Source of the DNA: Salinarimonas sp.
GTDB lineage: Bacteria; Pseudomonadota; Alphaproteobacteria; Rhizobiales; Beijerinckiaceae
Assembly (NCBI GenBank): GCA_020832565.1
Contig: JAFIEI010000042.1
Coordinates: 1-35,301 of the forward strand
Length of the DNA: 35,301 nt
Direction of reading: 5' to 3'
Positions 7,301 through 16,981 of the stretch are shown here, in pieces. The notes under the pieces are model-generated. The model did not search any database. It had not been told where the DNA came from and was given only the letters and a program-made list of their open reading frames with translations. How positions within the stretch are numbered: position 1 is the stretch's first letter; each line of letters starts with the position of its first letter. The position numbers were made by a program, and so were the translations under genes.

Positions 7301-7612
7301 CTGCACACGCATCTCAACGTGCGTTTCTACAACGCCGCCAACGAGCATATCCTCTATTACGGCAAGCCCTCGCGCGAGGGCGATGAAATGATCCTCGTTG
7401 CGGTCAATCTCGACCCCTACAACGCCCAGGAGGCCGGGATCGAGATCCCGCTCTGGGAGTTCGGTCTGCCCGATGACGGGGGGGCGGTTGATGTCGAGGA
7501 TCTGATCGCCGATCGTGCCTTCACCTGGTGGGGCAAGAACCAGCATATTCGCCTCGACCCCGCCGATTACCCCTTCGCCATCTGGCGCATCCGACCGCAC
7601 AGGAGAAGTTGA
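4310..7612 (+). CDS. glgE: Alpha-1,4-glucan:maltose-1-phosphate maltosyltransferase GlgE, with a degenerate N-terminal GH13 barrel
   Basis: A protein of 1100 residues; ordinary GlgE has about 660-700. The C-terminal part (about 455-1100) is a complete GlgE. It has the maltosyltransferase N-domain (about 455-570, starting PRIVVEGLSPCIDQGRYPVK) and a GH13 barrel (about 640-1010). The nucleophile is Asp827 in FRVDNPHTKP, the acid/base Glu856 in FLSEAF and the transition-state Asp914 in NTPDINP. Their spacing of 29 and 58 residues agrees with characterised GlgE as I recall it. It extends alpha-1,4-glucans from maltose 1-phosphate. Residues 1 to about 430 look like a second GlgE-like barrel in which all three catalytic positions are changed (Val172, Asp201, Glu253), so it is probably a structural or binding module. 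The ATG has GAGGG close upstream. It is the first gene of the operon. Confidence 0.93.
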   Translation: MARTQSSAHPRIYYLHHRAISWPDGLGGWLDHAADLGFDHVALSPPFRAGRTGDVFFSVDHDMPAEGLTPGDSVSAALAHVAGEARSRGLALLIDLAPQQFALEHPEVEAAPERFTVRREAAGGPVDPRRPATAQGAAWSRLDDAAVAWLKQYWEPRIAAWAKAGVKGFRAVRPGAASAGLWRWIIETMRAHRSDALVIGDTTGLPRSDALGLAGCGFDYLLSSLPWWDGRAPWLVEEHAALSAIAPVMTMPEAPFATRLAERAGDARGLVPAYDQSLRLSVGLGCGMLMPMGFEYAARRPLHATESRPEDGARMAEDGTAGIASLVRSANTLIRTAPALSHPGSLRALTGPSAQATGILRTPADPRVAQEALLVLLNPDLHESHDVAASKLRAQMGGEFAGFAPLEGGDTSDSAGDTFYLEPGAVLLAQAARAKPVKLTVPAGKRAAKAAGAAPRIVVEGLSPCIDQGRYPVKRIVGDSITVEADAFMDGHEVISVELRWRASDEKVWRTAPMLPQGNDRFRAVMHLERMGRHDYVVEAWFDRYASYARDLGKKSAAGVDIALDLIEGRNFVAAAQGRTKGELKERLGDILADFDHADEAGKVEILLGTEARALMHEADDRPFSAQSVVQSVDAERQQALFASWYEIFPRSQTDDPDRHGTFRDVIPVLPRVRDMGFDVLYFTPIHPIGRKNRKGRNNTLTPGPDDVGSPYAIGSEDGGHDALHPQLGTLEDFRALRDAAMAHGLELALDFAIQCSPDHPWLKEHPGWFDYRPDGTIKYAENPPKKYEDIVNVDFYTDEAVPDLWIALRDVVLFWVGEGVKTFRVDNPHTKPLPFWEWMIDQVRARHPDVIFLSEAFTRPKMMYHLAKVGFSQSYTYFTWRNTKYELQSYLEELSQEAPKDFYRPHFFVNTPDINPVYLQRSGRAGFLIRACLAATLSGLWGVYSGYELLESEPVPGKEEYKDSEKYEIRVRDWNAPGNIVPDIARLNRIRKANPALHTHLNVRFYNAANEHILYYGKPSREGDEMILVAVNLDPYNAQEAGIEIPLWEFGLPDDGGAVDVEDLIADRAFTWWGKNQHIRLDPADYPFAIWRIRPHRRS

Positions 7613-7613
7613 C

Positions 7614-10600
7614 GTGGCCTCAAGGAAGAAGATCGCCAATCTCGACAACGATCCGCAATGGTACAAGGACGCGGTCATCTACCAATTGCATGTGAAGTCG
7701 TTTTTCGATGCCAATGATGACGGCATCGGCGATTTCCCGGGGCTGCTGAAGAAGCTCGACTATATCGCCGAGCTCGGCGTCACCTGTATCTGGCTGCTGC
7801 CGTTCTATCCGTCGCCGCGGCGCGATGACGGCTACGACATCGCCGATTATCGCGGCGTGCATCCCGAATACGGAAAGATGGCCGATTTCAAGCGCTTCGT
7901 GCAGGAAGCGCATGCGCGCGGGATCCGCGTGATCACCGAGCTGGTGATCAACCACACCTCCGACCAGCATCCCTGGTTCCAGAAGGCGCGCAAGGCCAAG
8001 CCCGGCTCGGCGGCGCGGGACTTCTATGTTTGGTCCGACACTGACAAGAAATACACCGGCACGCGCATCATCTTCCTCGATACGGAAAAGTCCAACTGGT
8101 CATGGGACGAGGAGGCGCAGGCCTATTACTGGCACCGCTTCTACAGCCACCAGCCGGATCTGAATTTCGACAATCCGCGCGTGCTCAAGGAAGTCCTGAG
8201 CGTGATGCGCTTCTGGCTCGATATCGGCGTGGACGGCCTGCGGCTCGATGCGGTGCCCTATCTCGTCGAGCGCGAGGGCACCAATAACGAGAACCTTCCC
8301 GAGACCCACGACATCCTCAAGCAGATCCGCACCGAGGTCGACAAGACCTATCCCGACCGGATGCTCTTGGCTGAGGCCAATCAATGGCCGGAGGATACGC
8401 AGGATTATTTCGGCGACGGTGACGAGTGCCACATGGCCTTCCACTTCCCGCTGATGCCGCGCATGTACATGGCGATCGCGCAGGAGGACCGCTTCCCGAT
8501 CACCGATATCATGCGCCAGACGCCGGAAATCCCGGAGAATTGCCAATGGGCGATCTTCCTGCGCAACCATGACGAGTTGACCCTGGAGATGGTCACCGAC
8601 AAGGAGCGCGACTATCTCTGGGAGACCTATGCGTCGGAACGGCGCGCGCGCATCAATCTCGGCATCCGCCGCCGCCTCGCGCCGCTGATGGAGCGCGACC
8701 GCCGCCGTATCGAGCTGATGCATTCCATGCTCTTCACCATGCCCGGCACGCCGGTGATCTATTACGGTGACGAGATCGGTATGGGCGACAACATCTATCT
8801 GGGTGATCGCGACGGCGTGCGCACGCCGATGCAATGGTCCAGCGATCGCAATGGCGGCTTCTCGCGCTCGGACCCGGCGCGGCTGTCGCTGCCGGTCATC
8901 ATGGATCCGCTCTACGGCTATGACCGCGTGAACGTGGAATCGCAATTGCGCGATCCCAACTCCCTGCTCAACTGGATGCGGCGCATGCTCGCCGTGCGCA
9001 AGCAGCACAGTGCCTTCGGGCGCGGCGCGATCCGTTTCCTGCGCCCGGCCAACCGCAAGATCCTGGCCTATCTGCGCGAGCACGACGGCGAGCGCATCCT
9101 GTGCGTCGCGAATGTCTCGCGCCAGGCGCAGGCGGTGGAACTCAACCTGTCGGAATTCGCCGGCAAGACGCCGGTGGAGATGTCGGGCGGGGCCTCCTTC
9201 CCGACGATCGGGCAATTGCCCTACCTGCTCTCCCTGCCGCCCTTCGGCTTCTACTGGTTCGAGCTGAGCGACGCCGTCGAGCCGCCGGCCTGGAGCGCGG
9301 CGACACCGGGCATGGAGCCCGAACATCTCACCTTCGTCCTGCGCAGCGGCGTCGAGGACGTGCTCAAGCCCGGCACCCGCGAGAAGACGCGCGAGACGCT
9401 GGAGAGCGACGTGCTGCCGCAATACATTCCGCAGCGGCGCTGGTTCCAGGGCAAGGATGCCGCCTTCAAGGGCGCGCGGGTTGATGCCGCCGTGACGCTG
9501 GAGGGTGCCGAGGGCCCCGTCATCCTCACCCTGTGCGATGTCGAGACGGATGCGGGGGTCGAGAAATACACCCTGCCGCTCGCGGTCGCCTGGGATGACG
9601 AGATCATGCCCCCCTTCGCGCCGCAGCTCGCCATGGCGCGGGTACGCAAGAACCGCCGCGTGGGTTATCTGACCGACGGGTTCGTCATGCCCGGTTTCGG
9701 CCATGCCTTGATGGACGGGCTGCGCGCCGGTGCCGTGATGCCGATCGAGCGCGGCGAACTTGTCTTCGAGCCGGAGGAGACGCTTTCTGCGCTCGACGTG
9801 CCGGCGGATGCCGAGATCGAGTGGCTCGGCGCCGAGCAGAGCAATTCCACGCTGATCGTGGGCCGCGAGGTGGTGATCAAGCTGCTGCGCAAGCTCACGA
9901 GCGGCGCCCATCCGGAAGCGGAGATGAGCCGCTATCTCACGCGCGCGGGCTTCAATAACGCCGCGCCGCTGCTCGGCGAGGTGCGCCATGTTTCCGCCGA
10001 GGGCGTACCGACGACCATCGCCATCGCGCAGGGCTATCAGCTCAACCAGGGCGATGGCTGGGACTGGACGCTCAACTATCTCGACCGCACCATCGACGAA
10101 TTGTCGACCATGACCGAGGACGAGGTCGATCAGGCGGAGGAACTGTTCGACACCTACCGCAACTTCGCCGCCAATCTCGGCACGCGTCTCGCGGAGATGC
10201 ACCGCGTTCTCGCCGCCGCACCGGTGGAGGAGGGGGCCTTCGCACCCGAGATCGCGGGCAAGACCGATGTCACGGCGCTGCGCCGCTCCGTCGAAAGCCA
10301 GGTGCGCGCTGCGTTCAAGGTCATCGAGAAACGCGAATGGGGCACCGACGAGGCTCAGGATGTCGCCGCACTCCTGGCTCGCCGCGACGAGCTCCTCGCG
10401 CTGATCGAGGACCGCGCCGGGCTGTTCGACGGAAAGCTGCGCACGCGCATCCACGGCGATCTGCATCTCGGCCAGGTGCTGGTTGCCGGCGGTGACGTGG
10501 TCTTCATCGATTTCGAGGGCGAACCAGCCCGTCCGCTTGAGGAGCGCCGCGCCAAGGCGAGCCCGCTGCGCGACGTGGCCGGGCTGATCCGCTCCTTCGA

Positions 10601-10904
10601 TTACGCGGCCTCTAATCTGGCCAAGCACCGCCACACGCCGCGCGGGCCGATCACCGAGCATCGCGTCGATCACCTGCGCGACCTGTTCCGGGCCGAGGCC
10701 GAACAGGCCTTCACCGAAGCATATCGCGCCGGCAATCCGGAGGCCGTCTCCGAGCAGAACCTGCTCGACCTCTTCATCCTGGAGAAGGCGGCCTACGAAA
10801 TCTGCTACGAGGCGGCGAACCGACCCGCCTGGCTCGACGTTCCCCTTCAGGGTTTTGCCGGCGTCGCCCGACGCCTGCTCGACGATGGAAAGGAGCCTGC
10901 GTGA
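7614..10904 (+). CDS. treS: Trehalose synthase fused to maltokinase (TreS-Pep2/Mak)
   Basis: A protein of 1096 residues with two enzymes. Residues 1 to about 550 are GH13 trehalose synthase ([16 protein letters not shown] near the start). The nucleophile is Asp212 in GLRLDAVPY, the acid Glu254 in [11 protein letters not shown] and the third Asp320 in RNHDEL. It interconverts trehalose and maltose. Residues from about 600 to the end are a maltokinase, beginning [15 protein letters not shown]. It has the kinase catalytic motif HGDLHLGQ (Asp949) and the metal-binding DFEGEP (Asp966), and makes maltose 1-phosphate from maltose and ATP. The product is the substrate of GlgE encoded just upstream. 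I use the GTG at 7614, 1 bp after the glgE stop and preceded by AGGAGAAG (7601-7608). The longer upstream frame overlaps glgE and is not family-like. TreS-kinase fusions are known elsewhere. Confidence 0.95.
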   Translation: MASRKKIANLDNDPQWYKDAVIYQLHVKSFFDANDDGIGDFPGLLKKLDYIAELGVTCIWLLPFYPSPRRDDGYDIADYRGVHPEYGKMADFKRFVQEAHARGIRVITELVINHTSDQHPWFQKARKAKPGSAARDFYVWSDTDKKYTGTRIIFLDTEKSNWSWDEEAQAYYWHRFYSHQPDLNFDNPRVLKEVLSVMRFWLDIGVDGLRLDAVPYLVEREGTNNENLPETHDILKQIRTEVDKTYPDRMLLAEANQWPEDTQDYFGDGDECHMAFHFPLMPRMYMAIAQEDRFPITDIMRQTPEIPENCQWAIFLRNHDELTLEMVTDKERDYLWETYASERRARINLGIRRRLAPLMERDRRRIELMHSMLFTMPGTPVIYYGDEIGMGDNIYLGDRDGVRTPMQWSSDRNGGFSRSDPARLSLPVIMDPLYGYDRVNVESQLRDPNSLLNWMRRMLAVRKQHSAFGRGAIRFLRPANRKILAYLREHDGERILCVANVSRQAQAVELNLSEFAGKTPVEMSGGASFPTIGQLPYLLSLPPFGFYWFELSDAVEPPAWSAATPGMEPEHLTFVLRSGVEDVLKPGTREKTRETLESDVLPQYIPQRRWFQGKDAAFKGARVDAAVTLEGAEGPVILTLCDVETDAGVEKYTLPLAVAWDDEIMPPFAPQLAMARVRKNRRVGYLTDGFVMPGFGHALMDGLRAGAVMPIERGELVFEPEETLSALDVPADAEIEWLGAEQSNSTLIVGREVVIKLLRKLTSGAHPEAEMSRYLTRAGFNNAAPLLGEVRHVSAEGVPTTIAIAQGYQLNQGDGWDWTLNYLDRTIDELSTMTEDEVDQAEELFDTYRNFAANLGTRLAEMHRVLAAAPVEEGAFAPEIAGKTDVTALRRSVESQVRAAFKVIEKREWGTDEAQDVAALLARRDELLALIEDRAGLFDGKLRTRIHGDLHLGQVLVAGGDVVFIDFEGEPARPLEERRAKASPLRDVAGLIRSFDYAASNLAKHRHTPRGPITEHRVDHLRDLFRAEAEQAFTEAYRAGNPEAVSEQNLLDLFILEKAAYEICYEAANRPAWLDVPLQGFAGVARRLLDDGKEPA

Positions 10905-13102
10905 GCGATATCCGCCATCCCGCACTGCATGGTCTCGAACATGCCGCCCTCGACGCCCTGTCGGGGCGGCTGACCGATCCCTTCGCCTTTCTCGGCCCGC
11001 ATGACAGCGAGGCCGGCTGCATCGTGCGCTCCTTCCAGCCCGGTGCCGAGCGCGTCGAGGTTGTGGCGGCTGATGACGGCGCGGTGCTCGCGGAGCTTGA
11101 CGAAGTCAGTACGGGGCTGTTTGCCGGCATTATCGGTGCGCGAAAGCCCTATCGCCTGCGCGTGCACTGGCCGGCTGGCGTGCACGAGGCGGAGGATCCA
11201 TATTCGTTCGGGCTGATTCTCGGCGATCTCGACCTGCATTTGATGTCGGAGGGGGCGCATTGGGACCTGCCGGAGCGGCTCGGCGCGGTGATGACCAATG
11301 TCGAAGGCGTCGACGGCGTCGTCTTCTCCGTCTGGGCGCCGAATGCGCGGCGCGTCTCGGTGGTGGGCGATTTCAATTCCTGGGACGGGCGGCGCCATCC
11401 CATGCGCCTGCGCCACGGCGCCGGGGTTTGGGAATTGTTCCTGCCGCGCCTGAAGGCGGGAGAGCGCTACAAATACGAGATCGTCGGGCGCGAGGGGCAG
11501 ACCCTGCCGCTCAAGGCCGATCCGCTGGCCCGACGCACCGAGATGCCGCCGGCCACGGGTTCGATCGTCGCCGAGCCGTTCTCCTTCAACTGGACCGACG
11601 AAGACTGGATGGCGCAGCGTGCAGCGCGGCAGGCGCCGGATGCACCGATGTCGATCTACGAGGTCCACCCCGCCTCATGGCTGCGCCCCGAGGGCGACCA
11701 TACCGGTGTGCTGGACTGGGATGCGCTGGCCGAGAAGCTGATCGCCTATGTCGCCGATCTCGGCTTCACCCATATCGAATTCATGCCCATCGCCGAGCAT
11801 CCCTTCGGGGGATCCTGGGGCTACCAGCCGCTCGGGCTGTTCGCGCCGAGCGCGCGCTATGGCACGCCGGAAGGTTTTGCGCGCTTCGTCAATGCCGCGC
11901 ACCGGGCCGGGATCGGGGTCATCGTCGACTGGGTTCCCGCCCATTTCCCGACCGACCCGCACGGGCTGGCCCGCTTCGACGGGACCGCGCTCTACGAGCA
12001 CGAGGATCCGCGCGAGGGATTTCATCAGGACTGGAACACCTACATCTACAATCTCGGCCGCCGCGAGGTGGAGGGTTTCCTGATCGCGAGCGGGCTGTAC
12101 TGGCTCGAGCGCTTCCATGTGGACGGGCTGCGCGTCGATGCGGTGGCCTCGATGCTCTATCGCGATTACAGCCGCGAGCAGGGGCAATGGGTGCCCAATA
12201 TCCATGGCGGGCGCGAGAATCTCGAATCGATCGCATTCCTCAAGCGCTTCAATACCATGGTGCGCGAGCGTGCGCCGGGCGCGGTGACGATCGCGGAGGA
12301 ATCCACCGCGTTTCCGGGCGTCTCGCATCCGGTCGCGGAAGGCGGGCTCGGCTTCGATTACAAGTGGAACATGGGCTGGATGCACGACACGCTGCAATAT
12401 GCCGGCCGCGAGTCGCTCTATCGTTCCTACCACCACAACGAACTGACCTTCGGCCTCGTCTACGCCTTCTCGGAGCGCTTCGTCCTGCCGATCTCGCATG
12501 ACGAGGTGGTCCACGGCAAAGGCTCGCTGATCGGCAAGATGACCGGCGACGCCTGGCAGAAGCGGGCCAATTTGCGCGCGTACCTCTCCTTCATGTGGAG
12601 CCATCCCGGCAAGAAGCTGCTCTTCATGGGCTGCGAGATCGGCCAGCATCGCGAATGGAGCCATGACGGCGAGATCGACTGGGCGCTGCTGCAGGACGAA
12701 TCCCATGCCGGGCTGCAGATGCTGGTGCGCGATCTCAACCGGCTCTATGCCCGCGAGCCCGCCCTGCATCGCAGCGATGCCGATCCGGCGGGCTTTGCCT
12801 GGGTGATCGGCGATGATGCGACGAACAGCGTCTTCGCCTGGCTGCGCAAGGCCCCCGACGCGCCGACGCTTCTCTGCGTGCTGAACATGACCCCGGTGAC
12901 GCGCAATCATTACGCGATCGGGGTGCCGCATCCCGGGCACTGGCGCGAGATCTTCAATTCCGATGCGGCGCTCTATGGCGGATCGAATTCCGGCAATGGT
13001 GGCGGGGTGAACACGATCGCCACACCCGTCCACGGTCAGGACCAGGCGCTCGATCTGACCCTCCCGCCGCTTTCTCTCAGCATTTTCCGTCAGGAAGGAT
13101 AA
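10901..13102 (+). CDS. glgB: 1,4-alpha-glucan branching enzyme
   Basis: A protein of 733 residues, close to the E. coli enzyme (728). It has an N1 domain and a CBM48 domain (to about residue 225, including [15 protein letters not shown]), then a GH13_9 barrel and a C-terminal beta domain. The nucleophile is Asp413 in [15 protein letters not shown], the acid/base Glu466 in TIAEEST and the third Asp534 in [11 protein letters not shown]. The spacing of 53 and 68 residues is the same as in the E. coli enzyme as I recall it. It cuts an alpha-1,4 chain and reattaches it through an alpha-1,6 bond, turning the linear GlgE product into a branched glucan. The GTG start overlaps the previous stop (GTGA) and follows AAAGGAG at 10889-10895, so translation is likely coupled to treS. 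Confidence 0.97.
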   Translation: MSDIRHPALHGLEHAALDALSGRLTDPFAFLGPHDSEAGCIVRSFQPGAERVEVVAADDGAVLAELDEVSTGLFAGIIGARKPYRLRVHWPAGVHEAEDPYSFGLILGDLDLHLMSEGAHWDLPERLGAVMTNVEGVDGVVFSVWAPNARRVSVVGDFNSWDGRRHPMRLRHGAGVWELFLPRLKAGERYKYEIVGREGQTLPLKADPLARRTEMPPATGSIVAEPFSFNWTDEDWMAQRAARQAPDAPMSIYEVHPASWLRPEGDHTGVLDWDALAEKLIAYVADLGFTHIEFMPIAEHPFGGSWGYQPLGLFAPSARYGTPEGFARFVNAAHRAGIGVIVDWVPAHFPTDPHGLARFDGTALYEHEDPREGFHQDWNTYIYNLGRREVEGFLIASGLYWLERFHVDGLRVDAVASMLYRDYSREQGQWVPNIHGGRENLESIAFLKRFNTMVRERAPGAVTIAEESTAFPGVSHPVAEGGLGFDYKWNMGWMHDTLQYAGRESLYRSYHHNELTFGLVYAFSERFVLPISHDEVVHGKGSLIGKMTGDAWQKRANLRAYLSFMWSHPGKKLLFMGCEIGQHREWSHDGEIDWALLQDESHAGLQMLVRDLNRLYAREPALHRSDADPAGFAWVIGDDATNSVFAWLRKAPDAPTLLCVLNMTPVTRNHYAIGVPHPGHWREIFNSDAALYGGSNSGNGGGVNTIATPVHGQDQALDLTLPPLSLSIFRQEG

Positions 13103-13110
13103 TTATCCCG

Positions 13111-15219
13111 ATGCCCAACCTGCCAGACAGGCTTTCTCCCGGTTCGGCTTATCCGCTAGGCGCAACCTGGGATGGGCTCGGCGTTAATTTCGCGGTCTAT
13201 TCCGCGCATGCGGAGCGGATTGATCTGTGTATCTTCGATCCGACGGGCCGGCGCGAGATCGCCCGCTACGAGATGCCGGAATGGACCGACGAGGTCTGGC
13301 ACGGCTATCTGCCACATGTGCGCGCCGGGCTGCTCTACGGCTATCGCGCCCACGGGCCCTATGAGCCCGAAAACGGCCATCGCTTCAATCCCAACAAGCT
13401 TCTGATCGACCCCTATGCCAAGAAGCTCGCCGGGGAGGCGCGCTGGACCGATGCGCTGTTCGGTTACCGGGTCAACTCACCGCGTGCCGATCTCTCCTTC
13501 GACCGCCGCGACAGCGCCCCCGCCGTGCCGAAATCCGTGGTCATCGATGACAGTTTCAACTGGGGTGACGACCGCTCTCCCCAGATTCCCTGGGAGGAGA
13601 CGGTGATCTACGAGGCCCATGTGAAGGGCCTTACCAAGCTGATGGAGGAGGTGCGCGTGCCGGAGCGCGGCACCTATGCGGCACTCGGGCATCCGGCGGT
13701 GATCGAGCATCTCAAGCGCCTCGGCGTGACCAGCGTCGAACTGATGCCGATCCACGCCATCCTGCAGGACCGTTTCCTGCAGGAGAAGAAGCTGACGAAT
13801 TACTGGGGCTACAACACTCTGTCCTTCTTCGCGCCGGAAAGCCGCTACATGGCCAATGACGGCGACCAGGACGAGCTGCGCATCGCCATTCGCCGCCTGC
13901 ATGCGGCGGGGATCGAGGTGATCCTGGACGTCGTCTACAACCATACCTGCGAGGGCGGGGAACTCGGGCCGACGCTCTCCTGGCGCGGACTCGACAATGC
14001 CAGCTACTACCGCCTGCTCCCGGATAATCCGCGCCATTGCATCAACGATACCGGCACCGGCAACACGGTGAACATGTCCAATGCCCGCGTGCTGCAGATG
14101 GTCATGGACAGCCTGCGTTTCTGGGCGACATCGTATCGCGTCGACGGTTTCCGCTTCGACCTCGGGGTGACGCTGGGGCGCGAGGCGCACGGCTTCGATC
14201 CCGGTGCGGGCTTTTTCGACGCGCTGCGCCAGGATCCGGTGCTGCAGCGAAAGAAGCTGATATCCGAACCCTGGGATATCGGCCCGGGCGGCTACCAGCT
14301 CGGGCATCATCCGCCGGGATTCGCCGAGTGGAACGATCGATTCCGCGACAATGTGCGTCGCTACTGGCGCGGCGATTCCGGTCTGCGCCCGGAAATGGCC
14401 TCGCGGCTGACGGGTTCGGGCGATCTGTTCGATCGCCGCGCCCGCCGGCCTTGGGCGTCGGTGAACTTCGTCGCAGCCCATGACGGCTACACGCTGGCCG
14501 ACATCGCCGCCTATGAGCAGAAGCACAATGACGCCAATGGCGAGGATAACCGCGACGGCCATTCGGAGAACTATTCGCGCAACTGGGGCGTCGAGGGTGA
14601 GACCGACGATCCCGCGATTCGCGATACCCGGCTGCGGGTGATGCGCTCGATGCTGACGACGCTGTTTGCGTCGCTCGGCACCCCCATGTTTCTCGCCGGC
14701 GACGAGTTCGGGCGCAGCCAGTACGGCAACAACAACGCCTATGCACAGGATAACGAGATCTCCTGGATCGACTGGAGCCGGGCCAGATCGGAGGAGGGGC
14801 AGGCGCTGACCGATTACGTCTCGCGGCTGATCGCGATACGGCGCGCCTATCCCGGCCTGCGCTCGCGGCGCTTCCTCTATGGCATCGACCTCGCCCCAGG
14901 AATCAAGGATATCGACTGGTTCGACGAAAACGCCTGCATCCCCTCGCCGGAGGACTGGGATGATCCCGAACGCCGCGCGCTGACCATGCGCCGCGCCCGC
15001 GTCAAATCGGACGGGCGCATCGAAATGGTTCTGTTTTTGATGAATGCTTCGAGCTCCACCCTCGATTTCCGCTTGCCACAACCGCATGCCGCGTGGCGTC
15101 TTCTCATCGACAGCGCCCGGCCCGATGAGCCGGAAGGGCCTGTCGACGGGGATGTCTACGGGGTGAGCGAGCGTTCTGCCGTTCTGATCGTCGGGGAACG
15201 CGAAGGGGAAGAGGAATGA
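13111..15219 (+). CDS. glgX: Glycogen debranching enzyme GlgX (isoamylase type)
   Basis: A protein of 702 residues. It has an N-terminal CBM48 domain (LGATWDGLGVNFAVYS to about residue 150) and a GH13_11 barrel. The nucleophile is Asp350 in GFRFDLG, the acid/base Glu386 in LISEPWDIGPGGYQ and the third Asp458 in AAHDGYTL. The GlgX/TreX signature NNNAYAQDNEISWIDW is present. It hydrolyses alpha-1,6 branches. In TreX/TreY/TreZ systems this step exposes the linear chains that TreY needs, and its position before treZ fits that job. The start lies 8 bp after glgB, with AGGAAGGA at about 13092-13099. The stop overlaps the treZ start. Confidence 0.96.
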   Translation: MPNLPDRLSPGSAYPLGATWDGLGVNFAVYSAHAERIDLCIFDPTGRREIARYEMPEWTDEVWHGYLPHVRAGLLYGYRAHGPYEPENGHRFNPNKLLIDPYAKKLAGEARWTDALFGYRVNSPRADLSFDRRDSAPAVPKSVVIDDSFNWGDDRSPQIPWEETVIYEAHVKGLTKLMEEVRVPERGTYAALGHPAVIEHLKRLGVTSVELMPIHAILQDRFLQEKKLTNYWGYNTLSFFAPESRYMANDGDQDELRIAIRRLHAAGIEVILDVVYNHTCEGGELGPTLSWRGLDNASYYRLLPDNPRHCINDTGTGNTVNMSNARVLQMVMDSLRFWATSYRVDGFRFDLGVTLGREAHGFDPGAGFFDALRQDPVLQRKKLISEPWDIGPGGYQLGHHPPGFAEWNDRFRDNVRRYWRGDSGLRPEMASRLTGSGDLFDRRARRPWASVNFVAAHDGYTLADIAAYEQKHNDANGEDNRDGHSENYSRNWGVEGETDDPAIRDTRLRVMRSMLTTLFASLGTPMFLAGDEFGRSQYGNNNAYAQDNEISWIDWSRARSEEGQALTDYVSRLIAIRRAYPGLRSRRFLYGIDLAPGIKDIDWFDENACIPSPEDWDDPERRALTMRRARVKSDGRIEMVLFLMNASSSTLDFRLPQPHAAWRLLIDSARPDEPEGPVDGDVYGVSERSAVLIVGEREGEEE

Positions 15220-16979
15220 GCGCTTTTCAGTTTCCGATCACGGCGGGAGCTTCGATCCAGGCGCGCAACCGCACGCGGTTTCGCTTCTTCGCGCCGGCGC
15301 AGGAGCGCGTGGCGCTGATGGTGGAGGATTGGGATCCGATCCCGATGCAGCGCGACGATGACGGCTGGTTCACGGTCGAGGCGGAATGCGGCGCGGATGC
15401 GCGCTACCGCTATCGCCTGCAGGACGGTCTGCTCGTCCCCGATCCCGCCTCGCGGCTGCAGACGCCCGACGTGCATGATCGCAGCATCGTCTATGATCCC
15501 GAAACCTATACCTGGCGCTATCCCGAATGGAAGGGCCGGCCCTGGCAGGAAAGCGTGATCTACGAGCTTCATGCCGGCCTGCTCGGCGGCTATGCAGGCG
15601 TGGCGGATCAATTGCCGGCCATTGCCGATATCGGCATCACCGCCATCCAGCTGATGCCGATTGCCGATTTTCCGGGACGCCGCAACTGGGGTTATGACGG
15701 GGTATTGCCCTATGCGCCCGATACCGCCTACGGCGATCCGCATGATCTCAAGGCGCTCATCGATCGCGCCCACGAGCTCGGCCTGAACATCTTCCTCGAC
15801 GTGGTCTACAACCATTTCGGCCCGGACGGGAATTACCTGCACGCCTATGCGCCGGATTTCTTCCGCGACGATATCGAGACGCCCTGGGGCGCCGCGCTCG
15901 ATTTCCGGCAGTCGGAACTGCGGCGCTTCTTCAAGGAGAATGTGCTCTACTGGCTGATGGAATACCGCTTCGACGGCCTGCGCTTCGACGCGGTGCACGC
16001 CATCCATGACGGCGACTGGCTCGAGGAAGTCGGGCAGGCCGTGCGCGAATCCGTGGAGGAGGGGCGCCATGTCCACCTTATCCTCGAGAACGAGCACAAC
16101 GATCCCGACCCGCTGGAATCCCCGTTCGACGCCCAGTGGAACGACGATTTTCACCATTGCGTGCATGTGATGCTGACCGGCGAGAGTGCCGGCTATTACA
16201 ACGGCTTCGCGCAGGATCCGACGGCGAAACTGGCGCGTTCGCTGGCCGAGGGCTTCGTCTATCAGGGCGAGACGCCGCCCGGGGCGGACGAGCCGCGTGG
16301 CGGGCCGAGCGGGCATCTGTCCCCCACTGCCTTCGTCAATCATCTGCAGAACCACGACCAGGTCGGCAACCGCGCCTTCGGCGAGCGGCTCACGATGCTC
16401 GCGGAGGCTCCGGCGCTCGAAGCGGCGATCGGGCTTTTGTTGCTCGCACCCCAGATTCCGATGATCTTCATGGGCGAAGAGACGGGCTCGACCGAGCCGT
16501 TCCTGTTCTTCACCGATCACCATCCCGGATTGGCGCCGCTGGTGCGTGACGGGCGGCGCCGGGAATTCGAAGCATTCCCGGAATTCGCCGATCCGGACAA
16601 GCGCGAGGCGATCCCCGATCCCAATGATCCCGAGACCTTCGAGCGCTCGCGTCCGGTGATCGCCGGGGAGGGCGGGGACATGGCGCGCGAGGATCTCTAC
16701 CGCACCCTGCTCGGCATCCGCCGCACCCGCATCGTGCCGCATCTCGAAGGCGTGGAATCGCTGGGTGCGGACGTGATCGGGGACAAGGCGGTGATCGCGC
16801 GCTGGCGCCTCTCCTATGGGGGCGTGATGACCCTGGCCTGCAATCTCTCCGATGACCCGGTGAAACCATCAGGCAAGGTGTTTCCCGATTCTGCACCCCA
16901 GTATTGGGTCGGGCGCGGACTTGTGCGCAAGGAACTTCAGCCCCACTCAACCATTCTCTGGTTGGAGGAGAATGCTTGA
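15216..16979 (+). CDS. treZ: Malto-oligosyltrehalose trehalohydrolase
   Basis: A protein of 587 residues. A CBM48-like N-terminal domain (1 to about 100, with RFRFFAPAQERVALMVED) precedes a GH13_10 barrel. The nucleophile is Asp258 in GLRFDAVHAI, the acid/base Glu291 in LILENEHN and the third Asp381 in LQNHDQVGNRAFGERL, a family signature. It cuts the alpha-1,4 bond next to the terminal trehalosyl unit made by TreY and releases free trehalose. The ATG overlaps the glgX stop (ATGA) and follows GAGGA at 15211-15215. The gene is separated from its partner treY by malQ. Confidence 0.96.
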   Translation: MSAFQFPITAGASIQARNRTRFRFFAPAQERVALMVEDWDPIPMQRDDDGWFTVEAECGADARYRYRLQDGLLVPDPASRLQTPDVHDRSIVYDPETYTWRYPEWKGRPWQESVIYELHAGLLGGYAGVADQLPAIADIGITAIQLMPIADFPGRRNWGYDGVLPYAPDTAYGDPHDLKALIDRAHELGLNIFLDVVYNHFGPDGNYLHAYAPDFFRDDIETPWGAALDFRQSELRRFFKENVLYWLMEYRFDGLRFDAVHAIHDGDWLEEVGQAVRESVEEGRHVHLILENEHNDPDPLESPFDAQWNDDFHHCVHVMLTGESAGYYNGFAQDPTAKLARSLAEGFVYQGETPPGADEPRGGPSGHLSPTAFVNHLQNHDQVGNRAFGERLTMLAEAPALEAAIGLLLLAPQIPMIFMGEETGSTEPFLFFTDHHPGLAPLVRDGRRREFEAFPEFADPDKREAIPDPNDPETFERSRPVIAGEGGDMAREDLYRTLLGIRRTRIVPHLEGVESLGADVIGDKAVIARWRLSYGGVMTLACNLSDDPVKPSGKVFPDSAPQYWVGRGLVRKELQPHSTILWLEENA

Positions 16980-16981
16980 CG

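Noticed and set aside
7515-7613. Upstream ATG for the TreS-maltokinase gene
   Set aside because: It overlaps the end of glgE by about 100 bp in another frame; the GTG at 7614 has a good ribosome-binding site and starts just before conserved sequence.
4325-7678. A 1117-codon open frame on the minus strand opposite glgE, and a 941-codon one at 8100-10925 opposite treS
   Set aside because: They show no recognisable domain, have Arg/Asp/His-rich composition typical of the complement of GC-biased codons, and lie exactly opposite genes with full catalytic motifs.
11675-15087. Minus-strand open frames of 452 and 536 codons opposite glgB and glgX
   Set aside because: Same shadow pattern, no ribosome-binding site or family resemblance.
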